A stretch of 17,295 bases of DNA from CALXJM01 sp963930325 (GCA_963930325.1 CAWVME010000039.1:1-17295); one strand, 5' to 3'; positions 1 through 7,881 are shown, counted from the first letter of the stretch. Translations and numbers: made by a program. The notes: generated by a model not told the origin, from the sequence alone.

Positions 1-1
1 A

Positions 2-745
2 ATAAAAGAAATTGATTTAGAACCCGTTTTTTCTTGTAAGCTTTGTAATGATACTGGATACATCAATCAAAATGAAACTTCTTCTATGTGCAATTGTTTA
101 AAGCAAAGAATTTTTAATATAGAATATAATAAATCTAATCTTGGTAATTTAGAAAAAGAAAATTTTTCTACCTTTCGTTTAGATTTTTATTCTAATGAAG
201 TTGACCCAGAAAAATATCGTTCTAAAATTTCTCCTAGGGAAAATATACTAAAAATAAAATCTATTTCAGAAAAATTTATTGAAAATTTTAATTCTCCAGA
301 AGAAAAAAATCTAATATTTATGGGGAACTCTGGTTTAGGAAAAACTTTCTTATCCAATTGTATTGCTAATGAATTATTAAAAAAAGGAAAAACAGTCTTA
401 TACCAAACAGCTCCAATTATGCTTGAACAGATTATTAATTATCGCTTTGATAAGCCAAATTGCAATCCAGATATTGTCGATAATTTACTTAATGTAGATT
501 TGCTCATTATTGATGATTTGGGAACAGAAAATGTAAATAGTATGAAATTTACAGAATTATTTAATATATTAAATTCTCGTTTATTAAATCAATCTCATAA
601 AATTACTAAAACCATTATCTCTACAAATTTAACATTGCAAAATATTTATTCCATTTATGATGAAAGAATTGCTTCTAGAATTGTTGGATATTATACAGTT
701 TGCAAATTTTTCGGTGAAGATATTCGTTTTAAAGTTATAAACTAA
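2..745 (+). CDS. DnaC/DnaI-type helicase loader ATPase (5' end outside window)
   Basis: The reading frame is open from base 2, so the gene begins upstream of the window; 247 codons are visible and the ATG at 86 is internal. The visible N-terminus has a Cys cluster (C-x2-C in SCKLC, then CNC), like the zinc-binding region of clostridial DnaC/DnaI-like loaders. A AAA+ module follows, with Walker A GNSGLGKT near 326-350 and Walker B LLIIDDLGTE near 500-530. Proteins of this family load the replicative helicase at the origin or at restarting forks; IstB transposition helpers are related, but no transposase is seen here. It is convergent with gyrA and head-on to the fork leaving oriC, unlike every other gene here. 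The loader role is inferred from family and location. Confidence 0.85.
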   Translation: MKEIDLEPVFSCKLCNDTGYINQNETSSMCNCLKQRIFNIEYNKSNLGNLEKENFSTFRLDFYSNEVDPEKYRSKISPRENILKIKSISEKFIENFNSPEEKNLIFMGNSGLGKTFLSNCIANELLKKGKTVLYQTAPIMLEQIINYRFDKPNCNPDIVDNLLNVDLLIIDDLGTENVNSMKFTELFNILNSRLLNQSHKITKTIISTNLTLQNIYSIYDERIASRIVGYYTVCKFFGEDIRFKVIN

Positions 746-783
746 AATCAACCAAATTATCGTTTATTTTTCTATACCACAAA

Positions 784-812
784 AAGGCTACGCTAAAATA
801 TTGCGTAGCCTT
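784..812. terminator. Hairpin terminator between the loader gene and gyrA
   Basis: A 10-bp perfect inverted repeat (AAGGCTACGC / GCGTAGCCTT) has a 9-nt loop. Read on the minus strand, the stem runs into a U-tract (TTTTT at 781-785), so it is a good intrinsic terminator for gyrA. On the plus strand the tail is TTATATATAT, which makes a weaker terminator for the loader gene. Confidence 0.85.
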
Positions 813-825
813 ATATATATTCATT

Positions 826-3264
826 CTATACTTCTTTTGTTTCTTCTTCTGGTATTTTTTCAATGCTTACTACTTTTCCCTCACTAGTCCTCATTAAAGT
901 TACACCTTGTGTGCTTCTTCCTAGTAGACTAATTCCTGATACATTTAATCTAATTATTGTTCCCGTATCTGTAATCAGCATTACATCATCAGTTTCATCT
1001 ACAATACGAATTCCTACTATTTCTCCTGTTTTTGGAGTTATTTTATAAGTAATAATTCCTTTTCCCCCTCTATTTTGTACACGATATTCTTCTAACTCAG
1101 TACGTTTCCCAAATCCATTTTCCGTAATGGCCAACAATGTTTTTTTGCTTCCAGAAATAATAGATTCCATTCCTATTACGAAATCCTCTTCATCCAACTT
1201 AATTCCTATTACTCCTGTAGATACTCTTCCCATTGGTCTTACATCTTGCTCACTGAAAGTAATCGCCATTCCCCTTCTAGTTACTAACACTACATTATCC
1301 TGTCCATCAGTTAATCTAACATCAATTAATTCATCATTTTCCTTTAAAGTAATTGCCTGTAATCCGTGTTTTCTTACGGAATTATATTCTGTAAGAGATG
1401 TTTTCTTTATAATTCCATTTTTAGTTGCAAATAATAAATATTTTCCTTCTGCAAAGTTCTGAATTGGAATAATAGCCGATATTTTTTCTCCTGGATCTAA
1501 GCTTAATAAATTAACAATAGCTGTTCCCCTAGCTGTTCTACCTGCTTCTGGGATTTCATATCCTCTTAGTCGATATACCTTTCCTTTATTACTCATAAAT
1601 AATATAGTGTCATGTGTAGATGCTGTAAAAATGTCTTTTACAAAGTCTTCTTCTCTAGTTGATATTCCTGTGATCCCTTTTCCTCCTCTTTTTTGGCTTT
1701 TATAAGTATCCACCGGTACTCTTTTAATATATCCGAAGTGTGTTAAGGCAACTACCGTATTTTCTTCCTTAATTAAATCTTCTACTTCAAATTCTCCTTC
1801 AGCAGCAATAATTTTTGTTTTTCTTTCATCTCCAAATTTTTCTTTAATTTCTAAAAGTTCTTCTTTGATAATATTAAATACTAGTCTTTCACTGCTTAAT
1901 ACCTCTTTTAGATAAGCAATTAATTTCATTAATTGTTCGTATTCTTCTTCTATTTTCTCTCTTTGTAATCCAGATAATGTCTTTAATCTCATATCTAGAA
2001 TTGCTTGTGCTTGTATTTCAGATAGTCCAAATCTTTGCATTAATCTTTCTTTTGCGTCATCATAAGAGTTACGAATAATATTAATAACCTCATCAATATT
2101 ATCTAATGCAATTTTTAATCCCTCTAAAATATGAGCTCTTGCTTCTGCTTTATCTAGTTCAAATTTTGTTCTTCTTAATATAACAACTTTTCTATGTTCA
2201 ATATATTCGTCTAAGCATTGTCTTAATGTTAAGATTTTTGGTTCGCCATTAACTAAAGCTAACATTATAATCCCAAATGTATCTTGCATTTGTGTATTTT
2301 TATATAATTGATTTAAAACCACCTGTGCATTTGCATCTCTTTTTAATTCAATTACTATGCGAACTCTATCAATTCTATCTGATTCGTCTCTAACTAAAGA
2401 AATTCCTTCTATACGTTTTTCATTAGAAAGTACAGATATATTTTCTACTAATTTAGCTTTATTAACTTGATATGGAAGTGATGTAACAATAATTCTCTGC
2501 TTGTTTCCACTCATTTCTTCAATTTCTGCTTCTGCCCTTAAGGTTATTTTTCCTCTTCCAGTCGTATAAGCTTGTTTTATTCCTTCTCTTCCTAAAATAA
2601 CAGCACCAGTTGGAAAATCTGGTCCTTTAATTTCTGCCATTAGTTGTTCGTCTGTTAGATTGTCTTCATCAATAATTCTTATAATTCCATTAATTAGTTC
2701 TGTTAAATTATGTGGTGGAATATTGGTTGCCATTCCAACAGCTATTCCCGAAGAACCATTTGCAAGTAAAGCTGGTATTTTAGCAGGTAATACAGTTGGT
2801 TCTTGTAATCTATCATCATAGTTTGGCATAAAATTAACTGTATTTTTTTCAATATCAATTAGCATTTGTTCTGCTATTTTTGACATTCTTGCTTCTGTAT
2901 ACCTCATCGCTGCAGCTGAATCTCCATCAATAGATCCAAAATTCCCATGTCCATCAATCATTACATATCTCATAGAAAAGTCTTGTGCCATTCTTACCAT
3001 AGCATCATATACTGCTGCATCTCCATGAGGATGGTACCTACCTAGAACAGAGCCAACTGTATTTGCACATTTTCTGTATGGCTTATCGGAAGTAATTCCA
3101 TCTTCAAACATGGCATACAAAATTCTTCTATGCACTGGTTTTAAACCATCACGAACATCTGGTAATGCCCTAGAAACAATAACACTCATAGCATAATCGA
3201 TATATGATGTTTGCATTTCTGTTTCAATATTTCTTTGAATAATATTTTCTTGTATGTTGTCCAT
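826..3264 (-). CDS. gyrA: DNA gyrase subunit A
   Basis: Breakage-reunion subunit of gyrase, which introduces negative supercoils as an A2B2 complex with GyrB. The 812-aa protein follows E. coli numbering through the active site: catalytic Tyr122 lies in AAMRYTEAR, and the quinolone-binding helix reads HPHGDAAVYD at 78-87. Position 83 is Ala where E. coli has Ser; Asp87 is kept. The C-terminal beta-pinwheel carries the GyrA box QKRGGKG and a second QNRGGKG repeat, which marks GyrA rather than ParC. The start is the ATG at 3264, preceded by a purine-rich GAAGGA site. It ends in TAG just before a strong hairpin. It has its own promoter, although read-through from the upstream insert operon is possible because no hairpin separates them. 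Confidence 0.97.
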   Translation of the reverse strand: MDNIQENIIQRNIETEMQTSYIDYAMSVIVSRALPDVRDGLKPVHRRILYAMFEDGITSDKPYRKCANTVGSVLGRYHPHGDAAVYDAMVRMAQDFSMRYVMIDGHGNFGSIDGDSAAAMRYTEARMSKIAEQMLIDIEKNTVNFMPNYDDRLQEPTVLPAKIPALLANGSSGIAVGMATNIPPHNLTELINGIIRIIDEDNLTDEQLMAEIKGPDFPTGAVILGREGIKQAYTTGRGKITLRAEAEIEEMSGNKQRIIVTSLPYQVNKAKLVENISVLSNEKRIEGISLVRDESDRIDRVRIVIELKRDANAQVVLNQLYKNTQMQDTFGIIMLALVNGEPKILTLRQCLDEYIEHRKVVILRRTKFELDKAEARAHILEGLKIALDNIDEVINIIRNSYDDAKERLMQRFGLSEIQAQAILDMRLKTLSGLQREKIEEEYEQLMKLIAYLKEVLSSERLVFNIIKEELLEIKEKFGDERKTKIIAAEGEFEVEDLIKEENTVVALTHFGYIKRVPVDTYKSQKRGGKGITGISTREEDFVKDIFTASTHDTILFMSNKGKVYRLRGYEIPEAGRTARGTAIVNLLSLDPGEKISAIIPIQNFAEGKYLLFATKNGIIKKTSLTEYNSVRKHGLQAITLKENDELIDVRLTDGQDNVVLVTRRGMAITFSEQDVRPMGRVSTGVIGIKLDEEDFVIGMESIISGSKKTLLAITENGFGKRTELEEYRVQNRGGKGIITYKITPKTGEIVGIRIVDETDDVMLITDTGTIIRLNVSGISLLGRSTQGVTLMRTSEGKVVSIEKIPEEETKEV

Positions 3265-3300
3265 TTTCTTCCTTCTTTCTTCGTATTTTTCTACACTGCT

Positions 3301-3329
3301 ATTATACTAAACCGTAAGAAAATATGCAA
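3301..3329 (-). promoter_or_regulatory. Sigma-A-type promoter of gyrA
   Basis: On the minus strand, TTGCAT (3324-3329) and TATAAT (3301-3306) are separated by exactly 17 bp, about 37 bp upstream of the gyrA start codon. The -10 is a perfect match and the -35 is near consensus. It gives gyrA expression independent of the insert operon upstream. Confidence 0.75.
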
Positions 3330-3363
3330 ATATTTTTAATTTTTTTTCGTTTTTTATAATGTT

Positions 3364-4092
3364 TTAAGCAAGTCGTTTAGCTAATTCGATTTCTTCTTCT
3401 GAAAGTTGAAAATTTTCTCCTTTATTTTTTATTACATTATGTAGATTTTCTATTATTCTTGCTTGCTTTATTGTATTTTCTAATGGAATTATTTTTTTCA
3501 ATTCTTTTTCTATCTTTTTATATTCTTTTTCCATTCCATTAAAGTTTTTTTGCTCGTAATAATTTTTCCAAGAAGCTGAATAAGTGTTGATGTTTTCTAT
3601 AGCTTTTATTTGTTTTGTCATAACATTTTCAATATTTTTTTCCACATTGTCTAATACTATATTTTTCCCTTGCTTAATAATATTAGCTGTGTTACTGTTT
3701 AACATATTGTTTTTTTGAGCTGCGTTAACTACAATATCAATTAAATTTGAAGTACTGTCTATAATTCCTCCTTTTTTTATGGCTGTTTCTACTTGAGATA
3801 TATTATCAAATTTACCTGTAAAAATTCCAATGGCACTCTTTCCCATATCAATTGCTGATTTTACAATTTGATTTATTCCATCTTTTAGTCCATTTTGCAA
3901 TAAAGTATTTTTTATATCTATTACTTGATTTTCTATTAAATCTGGTAGAATTGCTCTTAATCCTATATCAATTCCTGTATTAATTACTTTACCTATAGTG
4001 CTTTCTAAAAATTTATTTTGTTCGTTTTCTAAATTTAAATTTTTTTCGTTTTCTAGATTTTTTTCTATTTCCTGGTTAATTTCTTTTTCCAT
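3364..4092 (-). CDS. Uncharacterised helical protein, last gene of the gyrB-gyrA insert
   Basis: I do not recognise a named family. The 242-aa protein has no signal peptide and no obvious transmembrane helix. Residues 1-30 are acidic and Asn/Glu-rich. Residues 31-130 form a Gly- and Ile-rich, amphipathic-looking stretch (for example GKVINTGIDIGLRAILPDLI), and 140-242 look like charged alpha-helices with some coiled-coil character. The ATG has a good Shine-Dalgarno (AAGGAGAG, 5 nt spacing). It starts 19 bp after the CpaE-like gene and is codirectional, so it probably belongs to the same operon as the VirB4- and CpaE-like ATPases. It could be a substrate, structural or adaptor protein of that machinery, but this rests on context only. 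Codon use is as AT-rich as the rest of the insert. Confidence 0.7.
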   Translation of the reverse strand: MEKEINQEIEKNLENEKNLNLENEQNKFLESTIGKVINTGIDIGLRAILPDLIENQVIDIKNTLLQNGLKDGINQIVKSAIDMGKSAIGIFTGKFDNISQVETAIKKGGIIDSTSNLIDIVVNAAQKNNMLNSNTANIIKQGKNIVLDNVEKNIENVMTKQIKAIENINTYSASWKNYYEQKNFNGMEKEYKKIEKELKKIIPLENTIKQARIIENLHNVIKNKGENFQLSEEEIELAKRLA

Positions 4093-4111
4093 TATCTCTC
4101 CTTTTTAATTT

Positions 4112-5350
4112 TTATATTTTATTTACTGTTTTTTTATAAAATATTTTTTCTTTTATTTTAAATAGTTTGATTTTTTCACAAAAAATATTTTTAATTATTT
4201 TTTTATATTCTTTTTTTATATTTTTATTTATAAAATTTATTTTTTTATTTATAAATAAATTGTAATTTAAATTATAATTTATTTTTCCTAAAATATAAAA
4301 TGGTGAAAATATTTTATTTACTATTTTTTTATCAATAGAATTTTTATTTTGTTTATTAAATATAATTTCTATTTTTTCTTTTTTTATTTTCCAAGAATAA
4401 ATATATTTTTTTAATATTTCTTGAGATTTTTTTATGCCTAATAAATTTGCTTCCGCAAGAAAAATAATTTTATCACTATTCATTAATATTTTTTTTAATA
4501 TTTCTTCTTTACAGCTAGAATTTAAATCACATAAAATAACATCGTATTTTTCTTCCATTTTATTTAATGTTTCATTTATTTTATTTTCATCATTTATTTC
4601 CCCTGCACATATTAAATGAATTTTTTTATTTATTTTTATAATCATATTTTCCATTTTTAATTCGTTTATATTTTTATTTAAATATTTTTTTACTCCAAAT
4701 AAAATATTTAAATTTGCATCTTTTGAAAAATCTATTAATAATATTTTTTTATTTTTTATTTGACATGATAGCATGTAACTAATTATTGTTTTGCCAACAC
4801 CATTTGCTCCAGTTATTGATATTGTCTTTATTTTATTTTCTTTTTTATAATTTTCTTTGTTTTTTATTTTTTGAGGAATTATTTTATTTTTTAATTTTTT
4901 CACTTTTTTATTTTCTGCTTCTTTTTTATCTTTTTCTAATAATATCTTTTTTAATAATTCAATTTCTTCTTTTATTTCATCTTTTGAATTTACTTCTTTT
5001 TTATTTATTATTTTTATTATTTCTTCTTTTGTTGTTTTATAATTATAAAAAATATTGAAAACTCCTTTTTCAATTAAACGATTTTTCACCTCTTCTTTTT
5101 CCTCTTCTAAAATAATAATTATTTCTATTTTTTCATTTATTTCTTTTATTTTTGATATTAATTCTATAATATTTATTTCTCCCGGAATTATTTCACTTAA
5201 TATTAAAAAATCAATATCTTTATTTTTTTCTAATTTTTCTAAAATACCTTCTTGATATTGTATATCTGGTCCTAATATTTTATATTCTTGTATTTTTTTT
5301 AACTCTTCATTTAGGTTAGGATTTCCTAATGCTGTTATTATTTTTTTCAT
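4112..5350 (-). CDS. CpaE-like protein: degenerate receiver domain plus ParA/MinD-type ATPase
   Basis: About 412 aa. The start is taken at the ATG at 5350, because AAAGGA lies about 7 nt upstream of it and only 1-2 nt from the alternative ATG at 5356. Numbering from that upstream Met, residues 4-117 look like a response-regulator fold (DFLILSEIIPGE after strand 3), but Ser stands where the phospho-acceptor Asp would be. A Lys/Glu-rich coiled linker spans about 119-175. A SIMIBI-type ATPase follows, with P-loop GANGVGKT (183-190), ILLIDFSKD after strand 2 and Walker B-like YDVILCDLNSS. The signature lysine of ParA/MinD deviant Walker A (KGGxGKT) is absent. This receiver-plus-ATPase architecture is that of CpaE of Tad pili, where it helps localise the machine. 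Base composition is extreme: 5 of 60 bases are G/C in 4141-4200. Confidence 0.75.
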   Translation of the reverse strand: MKKIITALGNPNLNEELKKIQEYKILGPDIQYQEGILEKLEKNKDIDFLILSEIIPGEINIIELISKIKEINEKIEIIIILEEEKEEVKNRLIEKGVFNIFYNYKTTKEEIIKIINKKEVNSKDEIKEEIELLKKILLEKDKKEAENKKVKKLKNKIIPQKIKNKENYKKENKIKTISITGANGVGKTIISYMLSCQIKNKKILLIDFSKDANLNILFGVKKYLNKNINELKMENMIIKINKKIHLICAGEINDENKINETLNKMEEKYDVILCDLNSSCKEEILKKILMNSDKIIFLAEANLLGIKKSQEILKKYIYSWKIKKEKIEIIFNKQNKNSIDKKIVNKIFSPFYILGKINYNLNYNLFINKKINFINKNIKKEYKKIIKNIFCEKIKLFKIKEKIFYKKTVNKI

Positions 5351-5378
5351 TTTCATTTCCTTTCTAGTTTTATTATTT

Positions 5379-6404
5379 CTATCCGATTATTTCTTTTTCA
5401 AAATCTGCACTTTCTATTTTAGTAGCAATATGGTCATCTCCTACAAACATTAAACATTCTCCTCTTTTTAGTGATTTAATTTCTATTTTTTCTTTTTCTG
5501 ATAAATTTGTATATTTTTCTAATAATAAAATATTCTCCTCTTCTAATGAGAAAAAACACTTTATACTAGAATTATTTAATATACTTTTTCCATAGATTCC
5601 TTGTTCCAAACTAAATAAGTCTGAAATATCCTGTGTAATAGCTACTGCGCTTCCGCCATATTTTCTAATAGTTTTAAATATTTTATAAATAAAACCTGCC
5701 ACTTCTTTATTTGATGTTATTCCAATTAATCTCCAAACCTCATCTAAATAAATTGTTTTTTTTATATTTCTATTTAATTTAATTTTATCCCAAAATAATT
5801 CTGTAAATAAATACATTCCATATTTTAAGTTTTCTTCTCCCAATTCGTAAACATCTGCTACAATAAAAGGATTTTTTATTTCTATATTTGTTATATGATT
5901 AAAAAATTTCAAGGAACCTTTTACAAACGGAATTAATTTTATTTGAAATTTCTTTGTTCTTTCTTCTTTCCCTAAAATATTATATAAATCTTCTAATATA
6001 GGCATATCTTTGCTTTCTTTAAAAATTGGTTTTATTGAAATTGTATTTTTATCTACTTTATATAGACTTTTGTCATCAAAGGTAATTTGTTTTTCTTTGT
6101 AGCATTCTATCAATTTTTCTTCTAATATAGCTTTTTCCTCTTCATTTAAATCTCCCATAACCAAATTGAAAAATCCTATTAGTTTTGTTAACTTAGTAGC
6201 TAAATATCCACTTTGTTCTTCTATACTTTCTTCTCTAATGTCAAATATATTAATATATGTATCTGAACTTGGTCCTAATTTTATAATAGTTCCTCCTACA
6301 TATTCACACAAACTTGTATATTCTCTATCTGGGTCTATAATATATTGTTCTACATTTAATAATCTATATCGTAAAGCTTGTAATTTAACAAAAAAAGATT
6401 TTCC
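5379..6404 (-). CDS. VirB4-family ATPase, C-terminal part after a frameshift
   Basis: Motor domain of a VirB4/TraE-like ATPase (CD1110-like, as in Gram-positive ICEs), which powers assembly of or transport through type IV secretion systems. In this frame the protein resumes inside the P-loop as GKSFFVK. It continues with the family motif IIDPDREYTSL, then GPSSDTYINIFD, Walker B IYLDEVWRL and the glutamine motif AITQDISDLF. The open frame extends to an ATG at 6470, but translation from there would replace the first half of Walker A and no Shine-Dalgarno is evident. It is better read as the continuation of the upstream fragment, broken by one extra base at 6405. The joined protein would be about 610 aa. 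The next gene starts about 30 bp after its stop. Confidence 0.8.
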   Translation of the reverse strand, partial: GKSFFVKLQALRYRLLNVEQYIIDPDREYTSLCEYVGGTIIKLGPSSDTYINIFDIREESIEEQSGYLATKLTKLIGFFNLVMGDLNEEEKAILEEKLIECYKEKQITFDDKSLYKVDKNTISIKPIFKESKDMPILEDLYNILGKEERTKKFQIKLIPFVKGSLKFFNHITNIEIKNPFIVADVYELGEENLKYGMYLFTELFWDKIKLNRNIKKTIYLDEVWRLIGITSNKEVAGFIYKIFKTIRKYGGSAVAITQDISDLFSLEQGIYGKSILNNSSIKCFFSLEEENILLLEKYTNLSEKEKIEIKSLKRGECLMFVGDDHIATKIESADFEKEIIG

Positions 6405-7212
6405 GAGAACCACTAGTCCCAAATATACACATATTAGCATTTTTATATTTTTCCGTATTATATTTATCAATAAAAATTAATGAATTATTATAAATACTAT
6501 TCCCTATATAAATTCCATTTTCATCAAATATAGTAGAAGAAATAAAAGGATATGTAGCAACTAATCCGCTACTTAAAACATTTCTTCTTGCTGCTTGCTT
6601 TATATCTTGATGATTAAGCATAAGCGGACTACAGGATAAAAATAATTGTTCTTGCCTAAAATTTGCTCTTCGTGTTTGCATACCAGAACTCTGCAAAATC
6701 CCTTCAATTTTATTTAATGAATATTCTAATTCTTTTAAATCTTCTGAAAAAACATTCATATAAATATATAAAAAATATAAATCTTCGTTATTAATTTGAA
6801 TCTCTTTTCTAATATATTTTGCATCATTGTATGTGAAAGAAGCAATATCAATATCTTGTTTATTTTTATTTTCTAATTCTACCCCAACATTTCCTATATA
6901 ATATGTTAAATCTTTTATAGTTTTATATGTATCTTGCTTTTCATAAAAACAAGATATATTCATATTAATATTAGAATCTATTATATTTTTTAAAATAATG
7001 TCTCCATATTCTCTATAATAATTTGTTATTATTATTCCTGCATAATAAATATTATCAATTTCTATATATTTAGGATTATTTAAATTAATATACGCAGGTA
7101 AAATTTCATCTTTATTGTTTTTAGTTCCATATAAAAAATTTAAATTGATTTTATTTTTTTTTATTTCTTTTTTATTTTTTAAATTTTTATAAATATTATT
7201 TATAATTTTCAT
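6385..7212 (-). CDS. VirB4-family ATPase, N-terminal part ending at a frameshift in the P-loop
   Basis: 275 aa. It contains the middle VirB4 region: a beta-rich stretch (YIEIDNIYYAGIIITNYY), a helical DLKELEYSLNKIE segment, then the conserved patch FRQEQLFLSCSPL that precedes the ATPase core. It runs into Walker A as FGTSGS, then leaves frame to read RKIFFC and stop. Removing one base (6405) restores GTSGSGKSFF and joins the 341-residue motor domain. The start ATG has AGAAGGAA upstream. It lies in the same frame as the preceding gene, separated only by that gene's TAG and four codons, so the two may once have been a single gene of about 807 codons. Either this is a recently inactivated gene or the extra base is a sequence error. 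Confidence 0.8.
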   Translation of the reverse strand: MKIINNIYKNLKNKKEIKKNKINLNFLYGTKNNKDEILPAYINLNNPKYIEIDNIYYAGIIITNYYREYGDIILKNIIDSNINMNISCFYEKQDTYKTIKDLTYYIGNVGVELENKNKQDIDIASFTYNDAKYIRKEIQINNEDLYFLYIYMNVFSEDLKELEYSLNKIEGILQSSGMQTRRANFRQEQLFLSCSPLMLNHQDIKQAARRNVLSSGLVATYPFISSTIFDENGIYIGNSIYNNSLIFIDKYNTEKYKNANMCIFGTSGSRKIFFC

Positions 7213-7224
7213 TTTTAATTCCTT

Positions 7225-7803
7225 CTATTTTTTTATTAAATAATTCCTATAATTAAAAAAAGAATAATAAAAATCTAAAATTTGTTTTTTTTGATTAATT
7301 TCTATAACATTGTTTCCACATCGAGATAAACATTCTTTAATTTTAAAATACTGTGTATTTAAATTATTTATACATATTTTTTCACTATTTTCATTTATTT
7401 CTTTTTGGGGGATGTTTTGTTTTAAAAGAATAAAAAATTTTTTTGAAGATGATTTATTTTTTAAATTCATTTCTTGAATATATTGAATATATTTTTCTGT
7501 TATTTTTTTTATATTTTTATTTTTTTCTTCATTTAATTTTTCTTGAATTTTAAAAATATGAGAATTTAAATTTTCTTTATTTGTTTGAATTAAAATTTGC
7601 ATATCTTCTTGACATGTTTTTAAAAAAATTTTATAAGAATTTAAAATTGCCTCTTTTTCCATGTTAGATTTTAGATTAAAATTAATTGGTGTTATTTTTA
7701 AAATTTTTATATATGATGAGTCTTTTAATTGTATAACACCATTTTCTAGAATTTCTTTTAAAGGCAACCATTCTTGAACAGAATAAATAGTTTTTAGATT
7801 CAA
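7225..7803 (-). CDS. VirB4 N-terminal-domain protein encoded as a separate gene
   Basis: 192 aa, starting at TTG (7801-7803) with AAAAGGTGA just upstream; no ATG fits the frame and the Shine-Dalgarno as well. From memory of the family, it resembles the first roughly 190 residues of CD1110-type VirB4 proteins: a strand pair (ENGVIQLKDSSYIKILKI), an N/Q-rich 'INFNLKSNMEKEAILNSYK' segment, a charged helix, and a closing L-x-RCG...FFNYR element. Together with the next frame it covers a full-length VirB4. The stop is TAG in the same frame as the following ATG, 12 bp apart. TAG is a genuine stop in this genome (gyrA and rnpA both end with it). It is the first gene of the insert operon and has a consensus promoter. 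Confidence 0.72.
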   Translation of the reverse strand: MNLKTIYSVQEWLPLKEILENGVIQLKDSSYIKILKITPINFNLKSNMEKEAILNSYKIFLKTCQEDMQILIQTNKENLNSHIFKIQEKLNEEKNKNIKKITEKYIQYIQEMNLKNKSSSKKFFILLKQNIPQKEINENSEKICINNLNTQYFKIKECLSRCGNNVIEINQKKQILDFYYSFFNYRNYLIKK

Positions 7804-7832
7804 AAAATCACCTTTTCCTTTAATATGTTTTT

Positions 7833-7861
7833 ATTTTACATATTTTTTATTTGTCTGTCAA
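7833..7861 (-). promoter_or_regulatory. Consensus promoter of the VirB4/CpaE-like operon
   Basis: On the minus strand, TTGACA (7856-7861) and TAAAAT (7833-7838) have exactly 17 bp between them, about 30 bp before the TTG start at 7803. The -35 is perfect and the -10 differs from consensus at one position. Together with the gyrB hairpin upstream, it indicates that the insert operon is transcribed on its own rather than from gyrB. Confidence 0.75.
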
Positions 7862-7881
7862 TCTTTTTTCATCGACCTTTT

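Noticed and set aside
863..1462. Plus-strand ORFs inside gyrA
   Set aside because: These are shadow frames antisense to a clearly identified gene, with Ser/Ile-rich low-complexity translation.
4786..5058. 90-codon plus-strand Phe/Leu-rich ORF resembling a membrane protein
   Set aside because: It is the antisense of the Lys/Glu-rich linker and P-loop of the CpaE-like gene; AAA/GAA codons read backwards give Phe/Leu runs.
6385..6415. Programmed frameshift restoring VirB4
   Set aside because: No slippery codon at the shift point places GKS in frame. Slippage on the nearby U7 run would keep SRKI instead of SGKS and lose the catalytic P-loop, so mutation or sequence error is simpler.
7225..7227. 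TAG stop as a recoded amino acid codon
   Set aside because: gyrA and rnpA in the same window end at TAG, so TAG is a normal stop here.
3364..7803. Insertion sequence or complete conjugative element
   Set aside because: No transposase, integrase or relaxase is encoded, and I saw no terminal inverted repeats or duplicated flanks around the insert.
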